The notes beneath the pieces are model-generated. The model saw only the letters and a list, made by a program, of their open reading frames with translations. It was not told the DNA's origin and ran no database searches. The position numbers were made by a program, and so were the translations under genes. Below, piece by piece: positions 29,471 through 39,195 of a stretch of DNA of 64,000 nucleotides. This DNA is from Pengzhenrongella sp031582905 (lineage in GTDB: Bacteria; Actinomycetota; Actinomycetes; Actinomycetales; Cellulomonadaceae), in assembly GCF_031582905.1 (NCBI RefSeq), contig NZ_CP133990.1, positions 4,020,882 through 4,084,881 on the forward strand, given 5' to 3'. Position 1 is the first letter of the stretch. Every line of letters starts with the position of its first letter.

Positions 29471-30583
29471 TCAGTCGACCGCCGTCGTCCACGAGCCGCA
29501 CACCCCGACCGGCCGGAAGCCCAGCGCGACGTTGATGCGCAGCATGTAGCTGTTCTCCTCGGCGTTCCACGTGTGGACCCGGCGTGCGCCGGGCCGGACC
29601 TCCGCGAGCCGTTGCAGGTTCACCGCCTTGACGAGCTGCCCGAGGCGGTGACCGCGGTGCTCGCGCAGCACGAGCGTGTCCTCCTGGAACACGACCTCCG
29701 GCTGCTCGATCGGGTACTCCAGCTCGGTGAAGCCGGCGAGCGTGCCGGTCGCGACGTGGACGGCCGCCGTGCCGAGCGATGCCAGGCCGCTCGCGGCCGA
29801 CGTCGCCTCGGCCTCGCGCACGCGGTCGGCGTCCCACGGGTCCTCCTCGATCTCCAGCGCGCCCATCGGGGAATCCGTGGTCATCCGGGTCTCGAGGACG
29901 GCGAACTGGTCCACCCACTCGTCGGGGCAGCGGTCCTGCCAGGTGATCAGCCGGTAGTCGGGTCCCGCGACCACCTCCGCCTCGGCGCGGAGCCGTTCGA
30001 GGTGACCGGTGTCCACCGGCAGCGGCAGGACGCTGTAGCGGTCGGACTGGTCGAGGCGCAGGCCGTGCCGCTCCGCGAACCGGGCGAAGGGGTCACGCCG
30101 GGAGATGCGTCCGCTGCCGCTCGGCGGGGTGATGGCGTCCGGGTCGTCCGCCGCCGGCTCGGTGCCGTGGTCGGAGCCGATGATGAGCAGGCGACGGCCC
30201 ACGGCCCGGGTGTGCCGTTCGGCCGCCTCGAGCAGTGCGGTGCCGATGCCCTGGCGGCGGTGGTCGGGGTGCACGAGCAGCTCGCCCTCGACGAGGTGGG
30301 TGTTGCCCCGCTGCGGGGCCACCAGGTGGGCGGCGCCGACGACGTCGCGGGGCCGGTCCGGGTGCGTCACCACGAGGTGCGTGCGCTCGACCGAGTCGCG
30401 GGCGCGAAGATGGGCGAGGACGGCCGGGGCCGGGAACGCAAGATCCGCGTGACCCCAGGTAGCGCGGTGGACGGTGGCTTCGAGGGCCGCCTCGCCGTGG
30501 AGCGCCCAGGCGTCGTCGTCGTCGAGCGACGACGGCACGGGGACCGGCTGGACGGTCCAGCGGGTGATGCCGGTGGTGGTCAT
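29471..30583 (-). CDS. GNAT acetyltransferase with two GNAT domains
   Basis: The 370-residue protein has an N-terminal GNAT domain (VEGELLVHPDHRRQGIGTAL, acetyl-CoA loop RRQGIG) and a C-terminal GNAT half (TLVLREHRGHRLGQLVKAV, NAEENSYMLRINVALGFRP). The two-domain arrangement is like mycothiol synthase, but signature residues for that enzyme are not evident, so the substrate is left open. ATG 30583 begins MTTTGITRW. It is convergent with thiQ and divergent from the next gene. Confidence 0.8.
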   Translation of the reverse strand: MTTTGITRWTVQPVPVPSSLDDDDAWALHGEAALEATVHRATWGHADLAFPAPAVLAHLRARDSVERTHLVVTHPDRPRDVVGAAHLVAPQRGNTHLVEGELLVHPDHRRQGIGTALLEAAERHTRAVGRRLLIIGSDHGTEPAADDPDAITPPSGSGRISRRDPFARFAERHGLRLDQSDRYSVLPLPVDTGHLERLRAEAEVVAGPDYRLITWQDRCPDEWVDQFAVLETRMTTDSPMGALEIEEDPWDADRVREAEATSAASGLASLGTAAVHVATGTLAGFTELEYPIEQPEVVFQEDTLVLREHRGHRLGQLVKAVNLQRLAEVRPGARRVHTWNAEENSYMLRINVALGFRPVGVCGSWTTAVD

Positions 30584-30661
30584 GCCTCCAGCGTCCGCCG
30601 GTGCGCCGGCGGGGTCCAGGCTTTTCCGCGGGACCGGTGGTGGCACGGCTACGCTCCGCGG

Positions 30662-31305
30662 ATGGTGTGGCTCGAGGCCGTCGGCTGGCTCGGCTCGGCG
30701 CTCGTCGTGCTCTCGCTCACCCTCGCGGGCGTCTGGCGGTTCCGGGTCCTCAACTTCGCCGGCGCGCTCATCGCGACCGGGTACAACACCTGGCTGGAGA
30801 TCTGGCCGTTCGCGGCCATGAACGGCGCGATCACGGTCATCGACGCGTACTGGCTCGTGCGGCTGCACCGCGAGCGGCACGACGAGGCCACCTACGACGT
30901 CGTCGAGGTCGGGCCCGACGACGCCTACCTCGCCCACACCCTGCGCACCCATGCCGCCGACATCGCGCGCTTCTACCCCGGGTTCACGACCGACTCGTCC
31001 GGGGTCGGCACGCGTTCCTCGTGCTGCGCGGGGACGAGACGGTGGGCGCCGTCGTCGTCCGGGACGCCGGGGACGGCGTGGCGCGGATCGAGCTCGACTA
31101 CGTGACCCCGCGCTTCCGTGACTTCACCCCGGGGGAGTTCGTGTACCGCCGCAGCGGCGTGTTCGCCCGGCACGGGTTCCGGCGCCTGCTGGTGCCGCGG
31201 GACGTCGTCGGGTCGCAGGACTACTACGCGCGGGTGGGCTTCTCCGCGACCGACGACGGCTGGGTGCGCGACGTCGACGGCGTCGCGGGCGCGTCGTCCC
31301 GGTGA
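30662..31305 (+). CDS. membrane-anchored GNAT-like protein (frameshifted)
   Basis: The N-terminal 75 residues hold three short hydrophobic segments (AVGWLGSALVVLSLTLAGVW; NFAGALIATGYNTWLEIWPF), a YgjV-like pattern. The rest resembles an acetyltransferase fold (AFLVLRGDETVGAVVVRD; RRLLVPRDVVGSQDYYARVG). The frame breaks near 31005-31009; one more base joins FTTDSSGV to RHAFLVLRG, giving 214 residues. No function assigned. Confidence 0.65.
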
Positions 31306-31518
31306 ACTCGCACCTCCTGCTCGTGGTCGCACCGTGCACGGTGCGACCCCGAGCGCGGGGTGCGATCTCTCGGGCCGGGGCCGGGGCCGGTGCCGGGGCT
31401 CGGGCCGAGGCCGGGGCCGGGGCCGGTGCCGCGACCTCCGCGCTGTGGACGGTGGGGGCGTGCACCGTCGGAGTGGTGGAGGGGCCTGTCCTCGGGCGTC
31501 GGGGGAGCACTGTCGAGT
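31306..31518. repeat. 24-bp perfect palindrome and CCGGGG-rich repeat
   Basis: GGTCGCACCGTG and CACGGTGCGACC form a perfect 24-bp palindrome at 31325-31348. From 31373 to 31432 the DNA is an array of GGGCCG/CCGGGG hexamers interrupted by CTC, with many G-tracts that could form a quadruplex. The palindrome is placed to terminate the preceding gene or serve as an operator; the tandem tract is not coding in a convincing frame. Confidence 0.55.
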
Positions 31519-32477
31519 GGTGCCTCTGCGTCCCGGGTCCTCGCCGGTCCCCCTCCGCCTCCCTCGCTCCCGACGATCCACCGCGCCTGTGACCACGCGC
31601 CGCCGGTCGTCGCTGCCCACGTCCGCGCGGGACGGTGGACGAGGGTCCGGAGGGGCGTCTACGTCGACACGGCGCGCCCGTCGGCCGGCCGGTACGCCGC
31701 GGCCCGGGCGGCGAGCCTTGCTCGCATCGCGGCCGTCCGTGCACAGCTGCGCGGCAGCCACGTCCTCAGCCACATGTCCGCTGCCCTGCTGTGGGGCCTC
31801 CCGGTCCTCGAGGAGCCGTCGGCCGTGCACGTCATCCAGCCGACGAACCCCAACGCCTCCCTGCCGGGGGACGTCGTCCGTCACGTGCTGACCCTGACGG
31901 CGGACGAGGTCGCCACCCGTGCCGGGCATGCGGTCACCACGCTCGAGCGCACCGCCGTCGACTGCGCGATGACCCTCGGGCCTGCCGGTGGCCTGGTCGT
32001 CATGGACGCAGCACTCCATCACGGCGCGGACCGGGAGCTCATGGCGGAGCTGCTGCGGCGACGGTCCCGCGCTCGGGGAGTGCGGGTGGCCCGCGCGGTG
32101 CTCGCGGTGGCCGACGGCGGCGCGGAGTCGCCGGGGAGTCCATCGCCCGGCTCACGGTCGTCCGCCTGGGTGTCGTGCCGCCGACCACACAGGTCGCCGT
32201 CGACACGGACCTCGGGGTCTTCTGGGCCGACTTCGGATGGCCGGAGTGGCGCGTCGTCGCGGAGTACGACGGCGCGGCGAAGTACACGGCGCGCGGGACC
32301 GCTGTTGAGACCGTCCTCCGGGAGAAGCGACGTCAGGAGGCCATCGAGGAGGCGGGCACGGCGGTGTTGCGCCTCGTGTCCGAAGACTGCCGCGCTCCGG
32401 CGCGACTGCTCGGGCGGCTCCGACGGGTGCTCCCGTCGGACGCGTTCGGCGTCCCCGTCGACCCCTACCTCCGCTGA
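31519..32477 (+). CDS. AbiEi-type winged-helix/DUF559 protein (frameshifted)
   Basis: The N-terminus shows the AbiEi antitoxin-type winged helix (AHVRAGRWTRVRRGVYVDT; GSHVLSHMSAALLWGLPV). The C-terminal part (FGWPEWRVVAEYDGAAKYT; REKRRQEAIEEAGTAVLRL) resembles the DUF559 endonuclease-like fold common in actinobacterial proteins of this type. The halves join if the G4 run at 32133-32136 has one more base (AESPGESIARLTVV). The true start is uncertain: GTG 31519 is in another frame, so a second missing base near 31560-31600 is possible. Confidence 0.62.
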
Positions 32478-32500
32478 CGGGGCGCCCGGCGGCGCCGGTC

Positions 32501-32539
32501 TCGCATCGTGCGCGGCGGATCGCACGGTGGACGATGCGA
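32501..32539. terminator. inverted repeat between convergent genes
   Basis: TCGCATCGT and ACGATGCGA are perfect 9-bp arms around a 21-base loop, lying between two convergent genes (stops at 32477 and 32586). Location suggests a bidirectional terminator; there is no T-run. Confidence 0.5.
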
Positions 32540-32585
32540 TCGGGTGGGCCGGGTGCGAGCTCGGTGCGGGAGCAGGGCGACGCCC

Positions 32586-33221
32586 CTACAGTCCCTCGAG
32601 CAGCGCCTCCATCTCGCTGACCTCACGCGTCTGGTCGGCGACGATCCGCGCGGCCAGGTCGCGGGCCTCGATGTTCTGACCGTCGGTGCGCTGCGCCTCG
32701 GCCATCTCGATCGCGCCCCCGTGGTGCGCCGTCATGAGGTCCAGGAAGCTGCGGTCGAAGTCGCGTCCCTCGAGCCCGGACAGCACCTCCATGGCCTCGT
32801 CCTGGCTCAGGCCCTCGACCTGCGTCCCGCCGTGGTCCATGGCCCCGTGCTCCGCATCGGCCGCCCTGTCCTCGCCCCACGCCTCGAGCCACCCGGTCAT
32901 GAGCACGATCTCCGGATCCTGGGCGTCCGCGATGCGCTCCGCGAGCGCACGCACCTCCTCGGTGGCTGCCTGCCGGACGGCGAGCTCGGACATCTCGAGC
33001 GCACCCTCGTGGTGGACGATCATGAGCCGGGCGAACTGCGTGTCCGCGTCGTTGTGCACGTCCGACTCACCGACCTCGCCTGCGTCCGTCGTCTGCTCGG
33101 CTGCGGTCGGCGCGGTGATCGTCCCCGGCGTCGCGGAGCACGCGCTGAGGGACAGGCACAGGGCGGCGGCGATCAGGCCGCTCGTCGCGGCGCTCGGGCG
33201 GTGCCGTGTCGCGGTGGTCAT
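32586..33221 (-). CDS. DUF305 copper-associated-type lipoprotein
   Basis: The 211-residue exported lipoprotein has lipobox LSLSACSA near residue 32 and two four-helix DUF305 repeats, each with its His/Glu/Met motif (MIVHHEGALEMSELA and MTAHHGGAIEMAEAQ). DUF305 proteins are often found with copper handling genes, but none is adjacent, so metal binding is an inference from the His-His motifs. ATG 33221 is preceded by GGGAGGA. Confidence 0.88.
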   Translation of the reverse strand: MTTATRHRPSAATSGLIAAALCLSLSACSATPGTITAPTAAEQTTDAGEVGESDVHNDADTQFARLMIVHHEGALEMSELAVRQAATEEVRALAERIADAQDPEIVLMTGWLEAWGEDRAADAEHGAMDHGGTQVEGLSQDEAMEVLSGLEGRDFDRSFLDLMTAHHGGAIEMAEAQRTDGQNIEARDLAARIVADQTREVSEMEALLEGL

Positions 33222-33476
33222 GGGTGTCCTCCCGGGGGTAGGCCGCAAGTGCCCGCAGCGTGCGGGAGGGGCGAGGGGTGTCACCTGCGGCATGGACGCG
33301 GGCCACGTCGTGAGCGGCACGTCGACACCGAGTCGAACACGGCCGTCGCGCCTGCGCCCGCGCAGCAGCAGGTCACGCCGCTGTGAGCGGATGGGCGCGG
33401 ACGGTCGACGCTCTCCTTCCACCCTCCTGAGTGTGCTCTCGAGCACGCGACGAGGTCCGGATGGCTGGGGTCGTCG

Positions 33477-34658
33477 TCAGTAGGTCATGCCCATCGCCTC
33501 GTGGACGGTGCGCAGGGTGCGGTCGGCGACGTCTTTGGCTGCGGCGTCGCCGGCCGCGAGGACGTCCCGCAGGTGGTCGTCGGCGTCGGACAGCTCGCGA
33601 CGTCGAGCCCGCAGCGGCCGCAGGTGCTCGTTGACGGCCTCGACGACGAGCCGTTTGAGCGCCCCTGCCCCGCCGTCGCCGATGGCCTCCGCGATCGCCT
33701 CGGGCGTTCCGTGCGTGCACAGGGCGGCGGTGAGCAGGAGGTTGGAGACCTCGGGGCGACGGGTGGGCTCGTAGGTGATGCGCCGCTCCGCGTCGGTCTT
33801 CGCCGACCGGATCAGGCGAGCGGTCCCGTCCTCGCTCGCGCGCAGCGGGATGGCGTTGCCGGCGCTCTTGCTCATCTTCGCTCCGTCGGTGCCCAGCAGG
33901 AGGGCGGCGGACAGCAGCGCCTCGGGCTCGCTCAGGACGGCATGGCCGGAGCCGTAGCGCTCGTTGAACCGGCGAGCGATCAGCCGCGTCGCCTCGAGGT
34001 GCGGCAGCTGGTCCTGACCCACAGGAACGAGGTCGGCCCCGCAGAAGAGGATGTCCGCGGCCTGGTGCACCGGGTAGGTCAGCAGCAGCCCGCTGAGCGC
34101 GCGCCCGCCCGCCGCGGCCGCCTCCGCCTTGACGGTGGGATTGCGCTGCAGCTCGGCGACGCTGATGAGGCTGAGGAAAGGCAGCACGAGCTGGTTGAGG
34201 GCAGGCACCGCGCTGTGGGTGAAGATCGTCGCACCGGTGGAGCCCGAGCCGGGACCTGAGCCGGATCCGGTGCCGCCGCGAGGGACGATGCCCGCGGCGA
34301 GGTAGTCCAGCAGCAGCTCGCGGACGTTGCCCCGGACGTCCCCGACGGTGTCGCGGTCCGTGATGACCTGATAGTCGGCGATGACGAGGAACACCTCGAC
34401 CCCGGCGCGCTGCAGGCGCACGCGGTTGGCGAGCGTCCCGAAGTAGTGGCCCAGGTGCAGCGGGCCGGTCGGGCGATCACCGGTCAGCACACGGAACCGT
34501 CCAGGATCCTCCATGACCTGCTGCTCCAGCTCGGCACTGCGCCGCTGAGCGGCCAGGACGGGCGCGGTGGTGACCGACGCGCGGGGCGGGGTCGTCGCCG
34601 TCGGTGAGGGAGCAGTCGGTGAGGTGGCGGTCAGGGACGTGGCAGGCGGGTGGATCAC
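33477..34658 (-). CDS. trpS: tryptophanyl-tRNA synthetase
   Basis: This class I synthetase charges tRNA-Trp. It has PTGPLHLGHYFG (HIGH motif at residues 68-71) and GAKMSKSAGN (KMSKS). The 393 residues include an atypical Thr/Pro/Ala-rich N-terminal extension of about 40 residues and a Gly/Ser insert (GTGSGSGPGSGSTG). GTG 34658 follows GGAGGAG. The TGDRPTGxLHLGHYxG form is that of the second TrpRS clade, so this may be an auxiliary copy, as in streptomycetes that resist indolmycin. No T-box or leader peptide was recognised upstream. Confidence 0.9.
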   Translation of the reverse strand: MIHPPATSLTATSPTAPSPTATTPPRASVTTAPVLAAQRRSAELEQQVMEDPGRFRVLTGDRPTGPLHLGHYFGTLANRVRLQRAGVEVFLVIADYQVITDRDTVGDVRGNVRELLLDYLAAGIVPRGGTGSGSGPGSGSTGATIFTHSAVPALNQLVLPFLSLISVAELQRNPTVKAEAAAAGGRALSGLLLTYPVHQAADILFCGADLVPVGQDQLPHLEATRLIARRFNERYGSGHAVLSEPEALLSAALLLGTDGAKMSKSAGNAIPLRASEDGTARLIRSAKTDAERRITYEPTRRPEVSNLLLTAALCTHGTPEAIAEAIGDGGAGALKRLVVEAVNEHLRPLRARRRELSDADDHLRDVLAAGDAAAKDVADRTLRTVHEAMGMTY

Positions 34659-34848
34659 GAGCTCTCCTCCAGGGGGAGCCGCCCACGTCGTGCCAGTCGA
34701 GTGCCGTCCTCCGGCACAGGTCCGAGCCGCCGTGGGCAGCTCGGACAGGGTCCGGTCGCAGCCGCCTCTACAGCGACTGCCACCAGGTGCAGGGAATCGT
34801 CAGCACCCGTGGACCCTAACGCGGTGGCCTCGACGGCGGCCAGGTGAT

Positions 34849-34967
34849 GCGGGTGTAGGAACTCGCTGGAGATGTCCGATCGCCAGCGCGGTGACCTGGG
34901 CACTGACACGAGCGTGAGACGGCTCGTGTCTCACGTTCGTGTCCGAATCCTCAGCGAGAGGTGTGAG
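34849..34967 (+). repeat. 119-bp dispersed repeat, copy A
   Basis: This segment aligns without gaps to 62059-62177, with 97 of 119 positions identical, in the same orientation. It begins GCGGGTGTAGGAACTCGC (18 bp identical in both). Copy A has a hairpin made of GACACGAGC (34905-34913) and GCTCGTGTC (34922-34930), nested with GTGAGAC/GTCTCAC. It lies upstream of the first island gene, so it could be a promoter/RNA element or an end of the island. Confidence 0.85.
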
Positions 34968-35176
34968 TGACCACCCGGTTACCGCTCATGGTCGATGAGC
35001 GCGAACGTCGCGAACTCCCCAAGGCCGGTCTCGTGATACCTGGTGGCGCACTGCACGCACCTCTACTGTCAGCGCTTGCATCTAAGGTCGTGGCTATGTC
35101 GCTCAAGAGCCCGCACCATCCGATGCTGCGGCGGCGCGCCGGTCACGGTCAGACCGGGCGCGAAGTGACGGCGTGA
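34967..35176 (+). CDS. possible small protein upstream of nuclease-like gene
   Basis: A 69-residue frame runs from GTG 34967 (GAGAGG upstream) to a TGA at 35174 that overlaps the next gene's GTG as GTGA. That coupling is the main support; the sequence (MTTRLPLMVDERERRELPKA) resembles nothing I know. It could equally be a leader with no product. Confidence 0.35.
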   Translation: MTTRLPLMVDERERRELPKAGLVIPGGALHAPLLSALASKVVAMSLKSPHHPMLRRRAGHGQTGREVTA

Positions 35177-36055
35177 GCGTTCCCTATCCCGGCGCCGACT
35201 CGGGACGGAGGAGCCAGAACGACGACCACCTAGCGGGCCTCGCCAGCCGCTACATCGAACAGAACCTCGACCAGACAGTCGTATGGGACGAGGTCGAGGA
35301 GCATCTCCGAGCACAGCACAGCACGGCAAGACGAAAGCCGAGGCCGCTCGAGGTGTCCTCTTGGCGGTACTCGATCTCGAATGGACGGGGGTGATGCAGT
35401 ACGACCACGAGTTCTTCCGGCGACCGGGGCTGCCGGCTGATGCCAAGTTCGCCCCCTGCCCGAGGTGGCAAACGCAGTCCTCGCCCTCGGCTGGCCGCGC
35501 CCGTCGGATGGCAGGCGAAGCCGGACGATCCATGAGTGCTACCTCGAGCTCGACGGCCGGTACCGACACTGCGATGTCTATTGGGCTATGCACGAAAAGC
35601 TCAAGAACGCGCGCCTCGCCTGCCACCGCAGATACTGGTCGCTGCTCGACGAGAAGGCGATCCTCGCCGACCCGACGTTGTCACTAGCGGAGCGGGCAGA
35701 ACTTGAACTCACCGTCGAAGCGGATCTGTGCGACAGGTACGCTGCGTCCCTTTCGCACGCTGTGGAGCGCGAGTATCCCCTCGACAATCGGCGAGCTGAC
35801 ATCTTCGACCACAAACGGCAGCTCATCATCGAGGCAAAGGCGTACGTCGACGACGTAGTTGTGCTCGGCGCCATCACACAGGCGATGCTCTACCGGACCA
35901 TCGCAAACCGAGACACCAAAGTTGTCGATCGCGTCGCCGTCCTGATCCCCGGCGAGCCGTCGCAACTCGCTAGACAGGTCGCACGTACCCACGAGCTCGA
36001 CGTCGATGTCATCTGGTGCGATGGCACGACCTTTCGACATGAGCCCTTCGAGTGA
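35173..36055 (+). CDS. PD-(D/E)XK nuclease-like protein (two frameshifts)
   Basis: Three successive frames, each shifted by a one-base deficit, make a protein of about 294 residues: VSVPYPGADSGRRSQ ... EVEEHL, then KTKAEAARGVLLAVLDLEW, then EVANAVLALGWPRPS to the end. The second break fits a sixth C at 35452-35456; the first lies near 35300-35330. The C-terminal domain has RADIFDHKRQLIIEAKAY and ITQAMLYR, the D...ExK...Q arrangement of restriction-like nucleases. Codon bias is less extreme than in core genes, fitting acquired DNA. Target unknown. Confidence 0.55.
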
Positions 36056-36170
36056 GCGCTGGCATCCGGCTAACGGAGGGCACCGACTGGCATTGATGCT
36101 CATGCCGCGCACCGGTACGCCCGGAGTTCGCCTTGCAGCCATTCCGAGACGGGCGCCTCCGCGAGCCCGG

Positions 36171-37216
36171 TCACACGTGCGTGCCCGGCGGGTCCTCCGG
36201 AGTGGGCGGGTCGAACCCGGTCGGGTGGATGTCGGCCAAGGCCGGCGGCAGCGGCAGCCCGTACCGTTCACTGAGCCACCGTGTCTGGCAGTACGCGCGC
36301 GTGTGCTCGGCGACCCGCCCGAGAGTGCGCGCGTTCGTGCCCGCCCCGATAGCGATGCCAACTCCCCACAGCGCCTTGCCAACGTGCTGCACCGGCACAT
36401 GCCCGCCCCGATACCACCGGGCCATAAACTTTTCGAGCCCATCGACCAGGCGGTGGTCCTCGCGCAGTTTCTTGGACCACCTCAACCGCCCGCGCACAGC
36501 GCCGTGGGCCTTGTGGGCAGGGACCAGCGGGCCAGTTTTCGCGAGGTTCCACGCCACCGCGGTTTCGATTACCGTGTCGATGAACTCCCGCTCCGCTGGA
36601 TCTCGGGCATCAAAGCCGTACGAGTGTGCCACGCGTGTCGCAATCGACAGCGACAGGACATCAATCACGACGACGTCGGCGCCCATCGACACGGGAAGCC
36701 CGGCGACCGGGATCATGGCCAGTGCGCCCATGGCACCGCCTTCGAGGGCTCCCACGGTGCGCCACTTCAGCGTCTGGCGGGTCAGGAGCCGGTCGCAGTC
36801 CTTGAGCCCGACCTTGCGCAGCTCGGAGATGTCGGTCACTTCCAGTCCCCGCTTGCGGGCAATTGCAACAACTGTGTTCGGGTCGTGCAGCGCGACTGCC
36901 CAATCATTCACGAGCCTAATAGGTGAAGGGCGCCGTCGACGGTGGGATGCAGCGCCCGGTCCAAGATCGCCGAACCGGTGGACTGGGCAGCGTCCTTCAC
37001 CTGGTGGGGGATGACGTTGCCGACCGCTCTACCTGCCTCTCCGACAGCTCTACCCGCCTTGCCGGTAACCTCGCCGACGGCCCGTGCGCCGTCGGTCAGC
37101 CAGGCGGGTGCGCCTCGCTCGTTCGCGCGCGCAGCCCAGTACTCGTGCAGGCGGGCCCACTGTTCACGCTCGTACGGCGTCATCTCCGCTGAGGCGGGGC
37201 CGAGGTGCTCGGTCAT
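36171..37216 (-). CDS. EcsC-family protein (frameshifted)
   Basis: The C-terminal 245 residues are a clear EcsC domain (GALEGGAMGALAMIPVAGLP; VLSLSIATRVAHSYGFDARD; EFIDTVIETAVAW). The N-terminal 100 residues lie in another frame (MTPYEREQWARLHEYW; AGRAVGEAGRAVGNVIP) but match the usual EcsC N-terminus, so one missing base near 36909-36913 most likely split one gene of about 348 residues. A two-gene reading with a GTGA overlap is the alternative. ATG 37216 has GGAG upstream. EcsC proteins are membrane-associated with unclear function. Confidence 0.72.
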
Positions 37217-37571
37217 CGAACGCACTCCATTTCATTGAGTTCGCCCATGATCTCCGACATCGACGCCGAGGCGCGGTATAGGGCCGGGTGAACCATCAGC
37301 GCCGAACCAAGAGCGGATAAATGAGTTGGCCTTCCGATCCGCGGGATGGACCTGGCGGTCCACCACCGAGGCAACAGTTCAACGTAGCTGCCTCGATGAC
37401 ACTGGTCGGGTGGCCCAGTGGCAGCCGACGTTCCTTCGGAGCGGCACCGTCCGGCGCGAGCAATGGAGTCGACGCGTTCACGCTCAGCCGCTGTCCGGTG
37501 GCCTTCGGGGCGCGCGCCTTGAGAGGCGGTCGTGCGCATGCACCTGGTCGGCCGGCACCCAAGCGATGGGC
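37217..37571. other. intergenic, no gene recognised
   Basis: This 355-bp stretch between the EcsC start and the AlbA_2 stop has several short open frames on both strands, none with a convincing ribosome site or protein-like composition. Base composition is lower in GC than the core genome (for example GAACCAAGAGCGGATAAATG near 37300). The EcsC promoter must lie at its left end. Confidence 0.5.
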
Positions 37572-38769
37572 CTAGCGGCGGTTGCGGCCCTGGGCGATCT
37601 CGCGTGGGTGGGCGTACGGGAGGTACCGCGAGGTGACGCCGAGCCCTCGCAGGAGCGGCTCCACGAGCCGGCTCACGACGTCAGGCGTCTGGCTCACGAG
37701 CTCGCCCGAGGTCGCGGTGACGACGCGGAGGAATTCCGGCCGCGGGTACCCGGCGAAGCGACGCCCCGAGAAGCTGTCCAGGACCTCGGTCGCCGGCACG
37801 CCTTCGAGACGATCGACCCGGACGCCGAGCCGCCACGGTCCGCCGTAGGAGAACCGCTTGCTCGAGAGCTGACCGGTGATCTCGGCGAAGCTGTGCGCGA
37901 GCTCGACGATGTGGCCCGCGTTGACGAGCTGCTGCGAGGGCCGGTCGCGACTGAACTCCGACGGGTCCGTCGTTCCCTCGCTTGAGGTCAGGGCGATCCT
38001 GCCGTCGTCGGCGACGAGCGCCCGCAGCGCGTACAGGTCCTTCTCGAGGGGCTCCGCGGGCGGGAACGACGTCGCGGCTATGCCGTCGGGATCCGCGCGC
38101 CGGTAGGTGAGCCAATCGATGGTGGGTGCGAACTGTGGGCGGAACCGGATGCTCGAAGTTTAAGAGCTCGAGCAGGTGCTCATCGTGCCCGTTGGATGGT
38201 TGTGCATGGACGGGGGCGAGAGGCTCGGCGAGCAGGTAGACGTGTCCCTTGCGTCGCTCGCGCGCGGGTAGTTCGAACGTCTCGGCCATATCCCGCAGCC
38301 GGGTCTCGAACCCGGCCGTCTGCGCCTGGCGGGTCATCAGCAGCCGCCTGACCTCCGGGTCGGACAGGCGCCGCTTACCGGTCGCTCCACGGCCCCAGTA
38401 CGCGCCGTCGACCATGTGCGGCGCGTCCGGCGACGCCGGCGCCCCTACCAGCAGGACGCCGCGCTCGGCGTCATCGGGGTGGTCCACCCGGGTGATCGTG
38501 ACGCTCAGAGGCGGGGTGATCTGCCCGTTGGCGACCTGATCGATCCGAGTTTCCAGACCCTGCAGGCGCGCACCGACGACGTCGCCCGCCTTCCGGTCCG
38601 CGTCGGCGACGCCAATCACGAGCAGGCCGCCGTCAACGGACAGCGACGCGAGGTCCTTGGCGAGCTCGAGGTTGGCCGACTTGCTCGAGGCCGGCACGTC
38701 CTGCTTCAGCTCGACCCACTGGGTCTCGTCAAGCACACCTGCCTGCGCGGCGGATATGACCTCCCCCAC
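37572..38769 (-). CDS. AlbA_2/Schlafen-type ATP-binding-domain protein (frameshifted)
   Basis: The N-terminal part carries the AlbA_2 (Schlafen) signature: ETQWVELKQDVPASSKSANL, followed by DLASLSVDGGLLVIGVAD and GAYWGRGATGKRRLSDPEV. After about residue 205 the frame changes near 38145 (consistent with one extra C); the rest (RFRPQFAPTIDWLTYRRAD ... SRYLPYAHPREIAQG) gives about 398 residues in total. Such proteins are often encoded beside restriction and other defence genes. GTG 38769 is the start. Function unproven. Confidence 0.68.
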
Positions 38770-39195
38770 GACTTGAGCGGCACCGGTCGCCGCGTGGGGC
38801 CCAGATAAAACGACTCCGTGATCACAGCTCCATGGTGCCGTAGAGCGTCGTCCCGCGGACTCGGACGCGGTGAGGGCGAGTGTGCGCGAGTCGGGCTACG
38901 AGCGGGTGCTCCCGGGCGTCTGGTCACAGCCGCCCTCCGGTGGCCGGGCACGTTCTGGCTCCGCGACGGCGTCCGTAGCGGAGCCATCCAGGTGCCGGAA
39001 ATCGTTGCCGCAGACCGTCCTGTCGCCACCGCGGCGCGCGATCACCACCACCACGACCTACGCCGTCGCGCTCGAGCTCGACGTCGTCGCGACGTCCCCC
39101 GGATACGTCTGCGTCGAATAGCCGCGCCCCGGCCGCGACCCGTGGAACGACTGGCTGCCTTCGGTGCAGGCTCGCTCGACCCCTGTAGCGGCCGC
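38770..39195. other. intergenic, no gene recognised
   Basis: The 426-bp stretch contains overlapping GC-rich open frames on both strands but none with recognisable domains. It includes the AlbA_2 promoter region (AT-rich CCCAGATAAAACGACTCCG near 38800) and the 3' side of the HTH gene. Confidence 0.5.

Noticed and set aside
31373..31432. A CRISPR-like array
   Set aside because: The units are 6-bp GC hexamers without spacers; no cas genes are present in the window.
34659..34848. T-box or tryptophan attenuator before trpS
   Set aside because: No specifier/antiterminator consensus and no leader peptide with repeated Trp codons were found on the minus strand.
36908..37225. A separate 105-residue gene coupled to the EcsC gene by GTGA
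   Set aside because: The two parts together match one EcsC-family protein, and the one-base deficit fits the error pattern; kept as the alternative reading.
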